Positions 19,574-31,700 of a stretch of DNA of 64,000 nt are shown in pieces. Every line of letters begins with the position of its first letter. The first letter of the stretch is position 1. The DNA is from Phyllostachys edulis (taxonomy: Eukaryota > Streptophyta > Magnoliopsida > Poales > Poaceae), in the NCBI GenBank assembly GCA_036346405.1, contig CM070546.1, forward strand, positions 110,056,826 through 110,120,825, written 5' to 3'. The translations under genes were made by a program, and so were the position numbers. Below the pieces are notes generated by a model. The model searched no databases. It saw nothing but the letters and a program-made list of their open reading frames with translations, and was not told where the DNA came from.

Positions 19574-22500
19574 TGTAACATCCCAAATTTCCAGAGTTTT
19601 TGAAAATTTTAAAAACTTTAAAAATTAACCATTTGGTTTTATTAATTCGCTAAAGCTTAACTTGTAATTTAGAATTTTAAGAGCAATTTAATTTGAATTA
19701 ATTAAAACTACAACTAATGCAAGTTTAGTTGAGTTTTGTTGGATTTTAAATTGGTTTTGCCTGTTGCCCTAAGTTAAAAATAATTATTTACAAAAACTAA
19801 AAAGCAAAAGTTAAGCTGAAAATATTTATATTAAGTTCTAAATAATTCAAAGGATTTCTGTTAATTTTCCTAGAATTTTTGGACGGATTTAACTATTTTC
19901 TAAAAATGCTTTTCTATTTCTGGTATTTTATTTAATCAAAAATCCTTAAAACCTTCCTATTCATCTGGGCCAAATCTGCTACCCTCCACCTTTTTCCTCG
20001 CCTCGGCCCAAAGACCGTCTATAAGACGTTCTTGCAGTGTGAGCCAGTTCGCCCGCCCGGCCGCCCTCGTGACAGGCGGCCTCGCTGCTAGTCTCTCTCA
20101 TGTTGCTTCCGCCGCTCTCGCTTGCCTTGTGGTCTCCCCTCTGTCGGCCGCCCACCTCGGGTCGTCTTCAACCTCCGGACCGAGCGACGCCCCGTCCCTG
20201 TTGCGAATCCCTTGATCTTGCGCCCGCCGCCATGCCCTGCTAGCCTCACTCCCCATCCCGTCTCGGCAGCGCGGCATCACCTCCCGCCTCCGCCGCACCC
20301 GCTACCGCCCCGGTCCTGGTCGTCTTCTACCTGCCGCCCGTGCCAAGTGGGAACGGCAGCGCCGCGAATTGCGCCGGCTCCCATCGCCTCTTGCCATGCC
20401 GCCACCCACTCCCCGTACTCTCTGCAGCGCCGCGTCGCCTCCCGCCCTCGCCCTCGCCCACGCCCTGTCACCACCCACGCCTCCTCCCCATACCGCGCCA
20501 GGCTGAGCCGCCATTAATGGAGGACTTGACCTCTCATCGCCGTCCTTCACCCTCAGCCCTCCCCGCACCTATTTAAGGAGCGTACCAGCAAGCCCTCGAG
20601 CTCCTCTAGCTCCTCCCCCAACTCACTCTCTCCCTCTTGCTCCATTTTCGCCGGATTTTGTGAAGAGCCACCGCCGGCCGTGAAACTCACTGCCACCGAT
20701 TGCGCCGCCTCTGGACCTCCACCGGCGCCGTCGACCTCGCCCGGTTTAGACGGCCATGAGCTTCCGTGCGCGCCTCCCTTCACCGAGCCCGCCGAACCCC
20801 AACTCCACTGGCCCAACCGCCGCCGCCTTCCTCGTTCGCCGCCCGGCCTCCCGTGCCGCCGCGTCCCCAAATCCGTGAGCACCAAAGATCGCCGCGGCTC
20901 CCTCTTGGCGAGGTGCCCTCGCCGGTCATCAAGCGCTGACCCGATCGCCGACGACCCTCGGCTCCGTCTTGGCGCCGCCGGGTGCGTGGGAGTCCGAGGT
21001 GGCGCCACCTCGGTCAGCGTGGCGCCACGTCAGCCCTTTCGCTAACGTGTCTGCCCCGTCACGCCCAGTTAGCGACGTGTGGCATTTTCACTGGATTTCC
21101 AATTGAAAAATAATTCCAAAAATCAGGCAAACCCCTTTTCTTGATTTTATGCAATTCTCTAACTTCCTTTGGTCATAACTTCTTCATTCGAACTCCAATT
21201 CGAGTGATTCAAATTTCTAAATTCATTTAAATTCATTATCTTCCTATTAGTATTTATTTGGTATTTATTTGGAGTTGTTTTATTTATTTAGCTTTGTTCG
21301 CTCGTATAGATTCCGGTATTTCGGACGACTTCGCAGACCTGACGACTGAAGCATCTCTACTCTTCAACGAAGGCAACTCGTAGACCTTTGATCATATTGA
21401 ACCCATCTTTATAAAAGTATATTGTTTGATATAAACATGCATTGCTAATTTTATAATAAATGGTTTTGGAAATTAGTTAAATTACCTAATTGCCATTATA
21501 CCTCCTTGACAATTTGTGAATGACATGTATCCTTGAATGACATAAATTCCTTGGACACCCTAGGATGGATTATTAGTTGGATATTAATGTACTACCAATA
21601 TGGGTATCGTGTTTGCTTAGCCATGCTGTGGTAGACGTCGGTCTCACCATGAATCATTCAATATTAGTTTACCCCCAGCACACCGGTTTGTGGCTTGTGT
21701 AGTAGCGGCTAGTGTTGCTGATTAAAATGAAGTGTGGTCCTGTGTGAGACCACGACATTTGTTGTCGCCTTAACTAAAATTTGTGATGCGGGATCGGGTG
21801 TCCTTTGGTAGGTCAAACCCAACAATGATTGAATTTGACTAAAGGAATTATGGAACCGTATGAGCCACTATTGATAAAATTTGTTGTGACATGACTAGGG
21901 TGGTCATTTGGCGGGTTGAGCGAAAATGATTTATGCTTGGACGAGTGGGTGGTGGTAAAAGGTGGGTGCTTAGTAAAGCACATTGGGATCTTGAAGCGTC
22001 TCATCTCGAGCAACCAACTAAGGACTTAACCTTGAACCATTGATCGGGCCTTAACTGCAGTACAACCACATGTCTAGGCGGGATAGACACGCCGACTAAT
22101 TAGCAATGTTTTGGTTTGGTTCATTTTGGTTGATTATGGCGCAAGAGGGGCCCGTCTTGAACCCCTTAGCGTAAGCGAACCGAGTCAAAAGCAGAACTTT
22201 GTAAAAGCCTTGTCACGTGCTCTAGGCGCTTACCTAAGGTAGTGGCGGTGGCATAGAATTATGCCGAACTAACTAGAGAATTCGTGTCTTGTGGGTCAAG
22301 CTGTACAACCTCTGCAGAGTGTAAAACTATTCGAATAGCCGTGTCCCCAGTTGTGGACACGCCTGGTGATTTCACGCAAGGGGTAGATCTTTTATCGAAA
22401 ATATTGGAATGGGTTGTTCGAATCTAGTAGATGGTTGTGGTTGATGGTTGGGAAGTGAACAATGTGTTCATTAGTTGTTTCAAAGAAAATTGATTACTTA

Positions 22501-23041
22501 TGTATTAATCTTTTAAATATTGCTTTGCAATCTAATTACTGTATTTAATGTCAAATATTGCTTTCTGCAAAATAGCCATAAAGCTATCCTTGTCAAACCA
22601 TGCAGGAATATTACTTGCATACGTTTCTCTGCGACTTGCTGAGTATATTCAAAGTACTCACGGCTTTATGCCCTCTGGTTAATCAGTCACTGAAGAAGAA
22701 TCTGGAAGCAACGAGTTCTATGAAGAAGACTTTTTTGTAGACTATGCGAATTAGGTCGTGTCCTTCACTCGATTGCCTGTGGGCATATTGGGTGACCTCC
22801 ACCAGATATTTTGTTTCCGCTGCAAGCTACTCTTTTGTTGCTTAGCCTTGTGTGGCAAACGTTGTAAGACTTGACCATAAGGTCTCTTTTGCTAAATAAT
22901 ATTAATTTGTCTGCTTCATCTATAGTTTGGTGTTCGGTTTTGATTACACCAATGTTGCAACTGTGTGCACTAGCTACTGATCCAGGGAATAGTGTGGATT
23001 TACATAGAGGGTCCTGGATCCGGAGATCCCGGTCTGAAACA
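19574..23041 (+). repeat. 5' LTR of the gag-only gypsy element
   Basis: 3468 bp, TGTAACATCC...GGTCTGAAACA. AT-rich ends surround a GC-rich middle (about 20030-21060) that carries a TATA box. Open frames in the middle are composition-driven and have no domain. It differs from the 3' LTR by scattered base changes and short indels. Confidence 0.92.
20570..20576 (+). promoter_or_regulatory. TATA box of the 5' LTR
   Basis: CACCTATTTAAGGAGCG, conserved at 25951-25957 in the 3' LTR, and followed by a C/T-rich leader (CTCCTCCCCCAACTCACTC), as in many plant LTR promoters. Confidence 0.55.
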
Positions 23042-23045
23042 AAGG

Positions 23046-23060
23046 TGGTATCGAGTCGTG
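23046..23060 (+). other. Primer-binding site
   Basis: TGGTATCGAGTCGTG, 4 bp after the LTR end, resembles the initiator Met-tRNA site TGGTATCAGAGCC with changes. Confidence 0.65.
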
Positions 23061-23569
23061 TCGATCAGAGGGCGTAACCATAGTTAGCATGGTCGTTTAG
23101 TCAAGACTTCAAAATTTTATTTTCTAAAGCAAACCAACAATTAACTTGAATAGTATTCTTCTCTCATCTTACTCTATTCCTCCTCATCTTATGCTAATTT
23201 CTCCTCGTATCATTCTTAGAATCTAACTTCTTATATTTTCTGAACTTTCTTTCTGAATGTAAAGTGACCCTCTTATCTCAATAATCTTTATAGGATCGAG
23301 CTTTGCTTGAAGTCAACCATCCCAATAAGGTAGATTAGTAGTGCAGTTACCCTTTTCAATTTCAGTATCGTTTAGTCCGTTAGATAGGATCTGTGGCTTG
23401 AGTTTTGTTGCCTCTTATAGCTTTCCGGCTATTGTTCGTTGGGTTAAACCGACTTTCCCCACTTAGGTTATCCTGTCTTTCTCCCTTTTCCTGCTCATCT
23501 TTGTGCTTTTCCCTCTTTCCTATCATGCTTTCTTCCTCTCGTCTGTTAAACCTGAGAAGATTTGTGCAG

Positions 23570-24811
23570 ATGGTTCAGACCCGCAACTCCACAAGACAAG
23601 AAGAACCCCTTCCACCTCCACCACCACCTCCTCCGGTAGCCACAGCAGATTAGGGTCTGGGTCAGTTTATGGCAGCCCAAACACAGCTGATGAGCGCAAT
23701 GATGTAGAATATGAATCAAATGATGACTCAACAGAACCAGACCGCTGCCACTCTACTAGCAATGCTAAACCAGAACAACCAAGCAGCTGCCATGCCACCG
23801 CCACCACCACCAGCTTTCCATCAGTCAAAGCTGGCAGAGTTTATGAGGACCCATCCACTGACGTTCTCAAGCTCCTTCGAGCCTTTGGATGCAGACGACT
23901 GGCTGCGCTCTACCGAAAAGAAGCTTGCTATTACCAGGTGTGACGACCGTGAAAAAGTTCTGTATGCTACGCACCAGCTGGAAGGCACCACCGCAGAATG
24001 GTGAGAGAACTACTGCGCCACCCATGAGAATCACTAGAACATCACTTGGACTGAATTTTCAGAAGCCTTCCGCCACTCTCATATTCCCGACGGAAAGGTA
24101 GAAATGAAGAAGAATGAGTTTCGTGAGCTGAAACAAGAAAACATGTCAGTAAGTGAATATCTCAACAAGTTTACTCAACTCTCGCGTTATGCTCAAGAGG
24201 ATGTTGCCACGGATGATGCACGTCGAAAGCGTTTTAAGCGAGGACTCAACCCTAACTTGAAGGTTCAAGTCATAGGCAATGATTATGTAGATTTCCAGCA
24301 ACTGGTAAACAAGGCTATGCTCGTAGAAGAGTCACGTCACGAGCTTGCAGAATCCCATAAAAGGAAGATGATGCAGCATGGTGCTCCTTAAGGTCATCCG
24401 CAGAAGGCCCGAACGAATGCTCAACACCTAACCCATTCTGTTCCTCCTGTCACCTTCCAGATCCCTACAACAGCACCTCGCCCTGCTGCCCCAGGAATTT
24501 GCATCTTCGACAACAACACCTACCAGCAGTCAAAGAACATCAATCCTGCCGTGGGAGTTACCTGTTTCAACTGTCACCAATTGGGTCACTATGCCAATAA
24601 TTGCCCACGACATCCCCCACGAAAGCAAGCCCCAGCACCAATTCCGTTCAACTTGGGAGCTCCTCCAATCAAAACTACTATGCCAGGAGCAGGACGTGGA
24701 GCACCTCAGACTCCAAGCCAAGACGTCCGGACTCCACTTCCTTCTATAAGGGGACGAGTGAATCATGTCACTGCCGAACCATTTCGACCATTTCGAGCTT
24801 CATTCGGGTAA
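23570..24811 (+). pseudogene. gag pseudogene of the gypsy element
   Basis: A single frame of about 414 codons starts at ATG 23570 (MVQTRNSTRQEEPLP) and is not shifted anywhere, but has in-frame stops at about 23651, 23706, 24002, 24035 and 24389. Recognisable parts are a Pro-rich N-terminus, the capsid core (HPLTFSSSFEPLDADDWLRS, KVLYATHQLEGTTAEW, KNEFRELKQENMSVSEYLNK, FTQLSRYAQED) and a zinc knuckle CFNCHQLGHYANNCP (CX2CX4HX4C) near codon 333. It would package element RNA in cytoplasmic particles. The frame ends soon after the knuckle, where protease should begin. Several stops stand at codons where relatives have CAG or TGG. Confidence 0.88.
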
Positions 24812-24937
24812 GATTAGTCATGTAGTTTAGTTTAGGTTCTGCCTCACTTAGAAGGGAACTAAGTTAGGTCTAGTGAGCAGAGGCCGGCTTTCCGAACCTA
24901 ATCTTTAGTCAGCCCGAATCTCGGAGTCGAGATTCCC

Positions 24938-24954
24938 TTTAAGGGGTGTAGGTT
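24938..24954 (+). other. Polypurine tract
   Basis: TTTAAGGGGTGTAGGTT directly before the 3' LTR. The stretch before it (CCGAATCTCGGAGTCGAGAT) is matched, on the minus strand, just inside the element at 51752, showing a shared pre-PPT motif. Confidence 0.65.
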
Positions 24955-27900
24955 TGTAACATCCCAAATTTCCAGAGTTTTTGAAAATTTTAAAAACTTT
25001 AAAAATTAACCATTTGGTTTTATTAATTCGCTAAAGCTTAACTTGTAATTTAGAATTTTAAAAGCAATTTAATTTGAATTAATTAAAACTACAACTAATG
25101 CAAGTTTAGTTGAGTTTTGTTGGATTTTAAATTGGTTTTTCCTTTTGCCCTAAGTTAAAAATAATTATTTGCAAAAACTAAAAAGCAAAAGTTAAGCTAA
25201 AAATATTTTTTACTAAGTTCTCAATAATTCAAGGGATTTCTGTGAATTTTCCTAGAATTTTTGGATGGATTTAACTATTTTCTAAAAATGATTTTCTATT
25301 TCTTGTATTTTATTTAATAAAAAATCCTTAAAAACCTTCCTATTCATCTGGGCCAAATCTGCCCAGCTCACTCCACCTTTTCCCCGCCTCGGCCCGGCCC
25401 ATTGTAGTAAGACGCTACTGGCCCGCCCTTGTTGCCCTCGTTCGCAGGCGGCCCGCTGCCGACCTCTCTCCGCGCGCTTCCGCCACTCTCATTGCCGCGC
25501 GGGCCTCGCCTGTCAGCCACCCACCTCCGGATCGTCTTCAACCTCTGGACCGAGCGACGCTCCCGTCCTTGCTGCGAATCCCACCGGCGCTGCATCACTT
25601 CGCCATGCCCTGCTAGCCCCACTCCCCATCCCGTCTCAGCTGCGCGGCGTCACCTCCCGCCTCCGCCGCACCCGCTGCCGCCCCGGTCCTGGTCGTCTTC
25701 TACCTGCCGCCTGTGCCAAGTGGGAATGGCAGCGTCGCGAATCACGCCGGCTCCCATCGCCTCTCGCCATGCCGCCACCCACTCCCCGTCCTCTCTGCAG
25801 CGCCGCGTCGCCTCCCGCCCTCGCCCTCGCCCACACCCTGTCACCGCCCACGCGGCCACGCCTCCTCCCCATACCGCACCGAGCCGAGCCGCCATTAATG
25901 GCGGACTTGACCTCTCATCGCCGTCCTTCACCCTAGGCCCTCCCCGCACCTATTTAAGGAGCGCACCAGCAAGCCCTCAAGCTCATCTAGCTCCTCCCCC
26001 AACTCACTCTCTCCCTCTCGCTCCATTTTCGCCGGATTTCGTGAAGAGCCGCCGCCGGCCGTGAACCTCACTGCCGCCGATTGCGCCGCCTCTGGACCTC
26101 CTCCAGCGTCGTCAACCTCGCCTCCGGGTTCGCACGGCCACGGGCTTACCCGTGCGCGCCTCCCCTTCACTGGAGCCCCGTCGGAACCCTAACTCCACCG
26201 TCCAACCGCCGCCGCCGCCTTCCTCATTCGCCGCTGGCCTCCCCATGCTGCCGCATCCCCAAATCTGTGAGCACCAGCATCACCGCGGCTCCCTCTTCGT
26301 GTAGGTGCCCTCGCGGTCCATGAAGCGCACCGATCGCCGGCGATCTCTCGGCTCGTCGTCGTCGCTTGGCAAGACGCGTGGCAGTGCTAAGGTGGCGCCA
26401 CCTCAGCGCCGCGTGGCGGCACGTTAGCCCTTTCGCTGACGTGTCTGCCCCGTCATGCCCAGTCAGCGCCGCGTGGCATTTTCACTGGATTTCCTATTGA
26501 AATATAATTCCAAAAATCAGGAAAACCCCTTTTCTTGATTTTATGCAATTCTCTAACTTCCTTTGGTCATAACTTCTTCATTCGAACTCCGATTCGTGTG
26601 ATTCAAATTTATAAATTCATATAAATTCATAATATTCCTATTAGTATTTATTTGGTATTTATTTGAATTTTATTTTGAGTTGTTTTATTTTTTTAGCTTT
26701 GTTCGCTCGTATAGATTCCGGTATTTCAGACGACTTCGCAGACCTGACAACCGAAGCATCTCTACTCTTCAACAAAGGCAACTCGTAGACCTTTGATCAT
26801 ATTGAACCCATCTTTATAAAAGTATATTGTTTGATATAAACATGCATTGCTAATTTTATAATAAATGGTTTTGAAAATTAGTTAAATTACCTAATTGCCA
26901 TTATGCCTCCTTGACAATTTGTGAATGACATGTATCCTTGAATGACATAAATTCCTTGGACAACCTAGGATGGATTATTAGTTGGATATTATTGTACTAC
27001 CAACATGGGTATCGTGTTTGCTTAGCCATGCTGTGGTAGACGTTGGTCTCGCCATGAATTATTCAATATTAGTTTACCCCCAGCACACCGGTTTGTGGCT
27101 TGTGTAGTAGCGGCCAGTGTTGCTGATTAAAATGAAGTGTGGTCCTGTGTGAGACCATGACATTTGTTGTCGCCTTAACTAAAATTTGTGATGCCAGGAC
27201 TGGGGTGTCCTTTGGCCGGGTCAAACCCAACAATGATTGAATTTGACTAAAGGAATTATGGAACCGTGGCGGAGCCATTACTGATAAAATTTGTTGTGAC
27301 ATTGTAAGACCAAGAGGTTTTTTGGTCAAGTTATTTGATGATGAACACATTGACAGTAAGTTAGACTTAGTCTCAGTACTTAATGTTGAATACTCTGTCC
27401 TTAAGACTTCTTTGTGGTGACTTGGTTGAGCTCTGTTAAGTTCTGCTGAAAATCGATTTTGTTAGGTTTATCGGTAATCTTGGTTTTGTTTGTCTTGGAA
27501 CTACGGAGTCTTGGTATGACCATGGTGTGCAGTAGTACCGCAAGTCTTTTTTCTCGATGCGTTTTGCTCGATCCGTTAGATCTTGATCTGAAGGCGATAT
27601 TGAAGTGAGCGTTTCGAAGCGCTCAAGGACTATGGGCGTTAGATTGAAATCGGCGGATGAAATCAAGTGGGTCGTTCGGACTTGCTCTGATGTTTTTAAA
27701 TCCAGTTGAGACCCATGGCCCGTCGGCCCATGGATCTGGAGCGTCTACGTGGCAAAGGGCGTTGTTACGAGGATTTTAGGAATTTTGTGGAGTGGTAGTA
27801 CCGTGGGTTGCGGTGTAGTACCGCGTTGTTCTTCAAGAGTGAAAGTGTCTTTGACATGAGCAGTTAAATGAAAATCGGATGATCTGGGTTTTGGGCGGAA

Positions 27901-29153
27901 CGACGCGGCGGTAATTCCGCAGCTTGAACGGCGGTAGTACCGCACAACGGTATGGCCGCAAGGTTGCGGTATGGAAATTCCAGAGAGCATGTTTTGGAAA
28001 TTCCAAACATGACTAGGGTGGTCATTTGGCGGGTTGAGCGAAAATGATTTATGCTTGGGCGAGTGGGTGGTGGTAAAAGGTGGGTCTTAGTAAAGCACAT
28101 TGGGATGCGGAAGCGTCTCGTCGAGCAACCAACTAAGGACTTAACCTTGAACCATTGATCGGGCCTTAACTGTACAACCACATGTCTAGGCGGGATAGAC
28201 ACGGCCGACTAATTAGCAATGTTTTGGTTTGGTTCTGTTTTGGTTGATTATGGCGCAAGAGGGGCCGTGAACGGTAACCCCTTAGCGTAACGTAACCGAG
28301 TCAAAAGCAGAACTTTGTAAATGCCTTGTCACGTGCTCTAGGCTGCTTACCTAAGGTAGTGGCGGTGGCATAGAATTATTAGAACAAACTAGAGAATTCG
28401 TGTCTTGTGGGTCAAAATTGTACAACCTCTGCGAGTGTAAAACTATTGAATAGCCGTGTCCCCGGTTATGGACATGCACAGTGATTTCACGCAAGGTAGA
28501 TCTTTTATCGAAAATGTTGAAATGGGTTGTTGAATCTAGTAGATGGTTGTGGTTGATGGTTGGGAAGTGAACAAGGTGTTCATTAGTTGTTTCAAAGAAA
28601 ATTGATTACTTATGTATTAATCTTTTAAATAATGCTTTACAATCTAATTATTGCATTTAATGTCAAATATTGCTTTCTGCAAAATAGCCATAAAGCTATC
28701 CTTGTCAAACCTTGCATGAATATTACTTGCATACGTTTCTCTGTGACTTGCTGAGTATATTCAAAGTACTCACGGCTTTATGCCCTCTGGTTAATCAGTC
28801 ACTGAAGAAGAACCTGGAAGCAACGAGTTCTATGAAGAAGGCTTCTTTGAAGACTATGCGAATTAGGTCGCGTCCTTCACTCGATTGCCTGTGGGCATAT
28901 TGGGTGACCTCCACCAGATATTTTGTTTCCACTGCAAGCTACTCTTTTGTTGCTTAGCCCTGTGTGGCAAACATTGTCAGACTTGACCATATGGTCTCTT
29001 TTGCTAAATAGTATTAATTTGTCTGTTTCATCTATAGTTTGGTGTTCAGTTTTGATTACACCAATGTTGCAACTGTGTGCACTAGCTGCTGATCTAGGGA
29101 ATAGTGCGGATTTACACAGAGGGTCCTGGATCCAGAGATCCGGGGTCCCAACA
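24955..29153 (+). repeat. 3' LTR of the gag-only gypsy element, with solo LTR inside
   Basis: It starts TGTAACATCCCAAATTTCC and ends GGGGTCCCAACA. Without the 703-bp insertion and one duplication copy (27303-28010) it is about 3.49 kb, matching the 5' LTR. Confidence 0.92.
27303..28005 (+). mobile_element. Solo LTR inserted in the 3' LTR
   Basis: 703 bp, TGTAAGACCAAGAGG...TTTTGGAAATTCCA. The uninterrupted 5' LTR reads TTGTGACATGACTAGG at this place, so the insertion point is exact. The flanks are GACAT and AACAT, a 5-bp duplication with one change. GCGGTAGTACCGC-like inverted words (27780-27960) recall copia LTRs of the SIRE/Maximus kind. No interior, so solo. Confidence 0.8.
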
Positions 29154-29300
29154 GTTCCCCTCTGGTCCTCCCTACCACGCCACCGACCTCCCCTCTCTTC
29201 CCACTCCCCTCTCTGCTCACTCCCCTCTCTACCCCCTTCCCTTCTCTGCTCCCCCTCTCTTCCCTTCTCTACTACTCTGCTGTTGATTGAATTCTACTGA
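29154..29300 (+). other. GC-rich leader, right part
   Basis: It continues the C/T-rich text that ended at 19573 after removal of the gypsy element and one GTTCC. No coding family recognised. Confidence 0.45.
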
Positions 29301-30644
29301 ATCTGAGTTCTAAATGTCTGAATGTGTGTGTGACAACTCTTGGGAGCATATGCTTTGAATAGTTGTGCCCTTGTGCTGATTGCTGAATTCAGAAGTGTCA
29401 AGTGTTGTCTGGTACTTTGCTTACATGGATGTCTTGCATATGCTGGCTCTCAGTTTACATATGCTTGCATATTCTGGCTCTCAGTTAGTCAGTTTACAAA
29501 TGTTCATATGTTGGGAGCATATGCTTACGTACGCTGATTGCTTACAACAATGTCTAAAACTCTGAATACACAACTCTTGGGAGCATATGCTTCATGCTTG
29601 GAAGCATATGCTTCATGCTTGGGAGCATCAGTTTTCGCTCTCAAATTTCACTGTTAAGAGATAAATCAAGCTAGCTTAGTGTGTTCTGACTTCTGAGACA
29701 TGTACTTTCTTATGAGTTATGACTGCTTCGTAGTTTGCTGTTTACATAGAGACATGTACTTCCTCTGAGAACTCTTCATTCGGTTTAATTGTTGTGCTGT
29801 GCTATTTATTTTTGCTTTCACAATTCTCTGGATGATTTGCTATGGGATATGACTACTTTTGCTTTCACATGTGTACACTCAAACTGCTAGATTTCACATG
29901 TGTTGTCTGAATACACAACTTTTGGGAGCATATGACTGCTTTTGCTTTCAAATGTGTACACTCAAACTGCCAGATTGTTTCGTTGCTTTCGGGGTTTAAT
30001 TTTGAATATGGATTCTACATTGGGATGTATGGGTATACTGATGCACTAGCGGATTGGCCACCACTGGCAGCTATTCTGAATTCTGATGATCATTGCCAAA
30101 ATTTTGTTTGATGTAAATGTTTTTCTTATGTTTAAGTTTAATGATTAAATTCAGCCACATCATTATTTGATTACAATACATACATGTTTACATCAAGCTC
30201 TTGGAGCCTTGGAGGGGAGATAATATACATGACTACATCAAATTGCACCGTAACCAAGCCGTCCGCTTGGGCGCTGCTTAGTCACCGCCTAATTGCCGCC
30301 TAGTCCGCCAAGGCACTAGGCACCGGGCCACTGCCCGTCTAGCGCCTAGCGCTTTCTTGAACCTTGGATTGTATACATGATGATTGTATTGAGCATATTA
30401 TTCTTTGTGTGGGATATTATGTTTTTAGTTCATTGGTTGGGTAACTTCTATTTTTTCTGTATAAAATATGTTTCCAAGGGAAATTATCTAACTTCTACTT
30501 TTTCTGTATAAAATATGTTTCCAAGGGAAATTATCTTCGAAAATACCTAGTGGATATCAACTTGCAATCCATTTTATTTAAACTTTGAATTCTGAAATTT
30601 TAGTTCATTGCGTATGTAACTCATATAGATAGCCAGTAAGCGAG
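29301..30644. other. Intron-like region with local repeats
   Basis: GGGAGCATATGCTT recurs at about 29341, 29515, 29579 and (shortened) 29923. A block with GTGTACACTCAAACTGC occurs twice (about 29872 and 29952). At 30290-30370 GCGCCTAGCGCTTTCTTGAA, a widespread grass repeat word, marks an old mobile-element end. No coding frame supported. Confidence 0.4.
30442..30535. repeat. 47-bp tandem duplication
   Basis: Two copies, 30442-30488 and 30489-30535, almost identical (TAACTTCTA versus TAACTTCTA C/T change), ending CCAAGGGAAATTATC. Recent local duplication in intron-like DNA. Confidence 0.85.
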
Positions 30645-31363
30645 ATGGCGTCCGCACTGTCTTCGCCACCATCATTGATGTCGCCGAATGCGTCTGGATC
30701 TCCGAGGAAAGTGGTACATAAGAGAGATGGCAGAGGAATATCAAAATTGCCTATGGGCTGAATGACCATCACAGATGTTAGTGCTTTTGGGGTACCTCTG
30801 AGTCCCAAGAAAGCAGCTGCGAGATTCCAGACCATCTGTGGCATACTTGGAAGGGAATGGGTCCCCATCACCACACCAAGCTGGAAATCTCTGACGAACG
30901 TAGAGAGAGGCCAACTGTAGACTGAAATTTCAAGCTCGTTCACTATCTCAGAAGCAGACCAGGCACGTTGCTCGCGATGGGACACGCGTGGAGGACCTTC
31001 AAGAGAAGGCTTGTCACGAAGTACGTGAACACAGGTCAGACACCCTTCACGAAGTATCAATTCTTGTCGCGGGATATATGGGACGCCTTTGTGTGGATGA
31101 AGACGACGGCCGAATTTCAGGAGCAAAGTTTGGCGCACAAGGTTCTCCAGGCACAAAACACTCACCCCGACAAACTCGGCATCACTGGATACACGGGTAA
31201 AACCATGCAATGGATGATGGAGGACGAGAACGCAACCCAGCCATTTGCCAAGATCACGGACGAGCGCGCCCGAAGCTGGTTAAGAGCGAGGGCATCAGCC
31301 ATGTCTTCGGCGGCATCTCTTTCACAAACCCGGCAGATGGGGAAGGGTCCCAACGTTTGGTAA
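30645..31363 (+). pseudogene. CACTA (En/Spm) second-ORF transposon protein, pseudogene
   Basis: ATG at 30645 opens MASALSSPPSLMSPNASGSP. The reading passes an early stop (about 30746), then SAFGVPLSPKKAAARFQTIC and GREWVPITTPSWKSLT. A frame change near 30960 leads to WRTFKRRLVTKYVNTGQTPF, YQFLSRDIWDAFVWMKTTAE, LQAQNTHPDKLGITGY and ITDERARSWLRARA, ending TAA at 31363. The K/R-rich block followed by QAQNTHPxxLGxxGYxGKxxxW is typical of the plant 'transposase Ptta/En/Spm' ORF that accompanies TNP2. Same strand as the transposase at 8168-18666. It may be the second gene of the same outer element, separated by the gypsy insertion. A 201-codon minus-strand frame over it is a shadow. Confidence 0.7.
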
Positions 31364-31485
31364 ATATGTCGAACTACCTAGTTGTTAATAAGTCCATAAC
31401 TTCATAGTGTCTAAAATAACATGATAGCCTCTTGCAGCAAGCATTGACTACCGAATCTTCCTAAGGCTCCTTCGAAGCAGTCAGG

Positions 31486-31700
31486 TAGGGGTGCAAATGG
31501 AGCGGATACGGACGGATATCGCTCATCCCGTATCCTTCTCCATATTTTTTCTTCGATTCAGAATCGGACACGGACACGGACATTGCCAGATACGAATACG
31601 AATGCAGATAGTCTTGGTTATGAATATGTAGCGAATACATGTCGAACCGAATATAGATTATCTCATTCACGAATACTTATTCGGATATTGCACGAAAACA
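31486..31700 (+). repeat. hAT-like terminal region, copy D
   Basis: It starts TAGGGGTGCAAATGGAGCGG, then GATACGGACGGATATCGCTC and a run of CGGATACG/ACGAATACG words. It is the best-preserved of four related copies (others at 2284, 2638, 3301). No matching right end or 8-bp duplication was found downstream. Confidence 0.5.

Larger units (their letters stand above)
19574..29153 (+). mobile_element. Gypsy element with ~3.5-kb LTRs, pol deleted
   Basis: 5' LTR 19574-23041, 3' LTR 24955-29153, both starting TGTAACATCCCAAATTTCC. The flanks are GTTCC on each side (19569-19573, 29154-29158), a perfect target duplication. PBS-like TGGTATCGAGTCGTG follows the 5' LTR, and a polypurine run (TTTAAGGGGTGTAGG) precedes the 3' LTR. 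The interior of 1.9 kb codes only for gag. Protease, reverse transcriptase, RNase H and integrase are missing. LTR length, end sequence and gag resemble the rice RIRE3/RIRE8 type. The exact family is not proven here. Confidence 0.93.

Noticed and set aside
20100..21045. Host genes in GC-rich frames
   Set aside because: Part of a 3.5-kb LTR that is repeated at 25400-26330. Frames are not conserved between the copies.
25429..26064. 211-codon Pro/Arg-rich frame
   Set aside because: It lies in the GC-rich middle of a gypsy LTR, and the sister LTR at 20122-20517 has frames of different length. No domain.
30605..31210. 201-codon minus-strand open frame
   Set aside because: It is antisense to the CACTA second ORF, whose motifs (KYVNTGQTPF, QAQNTHPDKLG) are clear on the plus strand.
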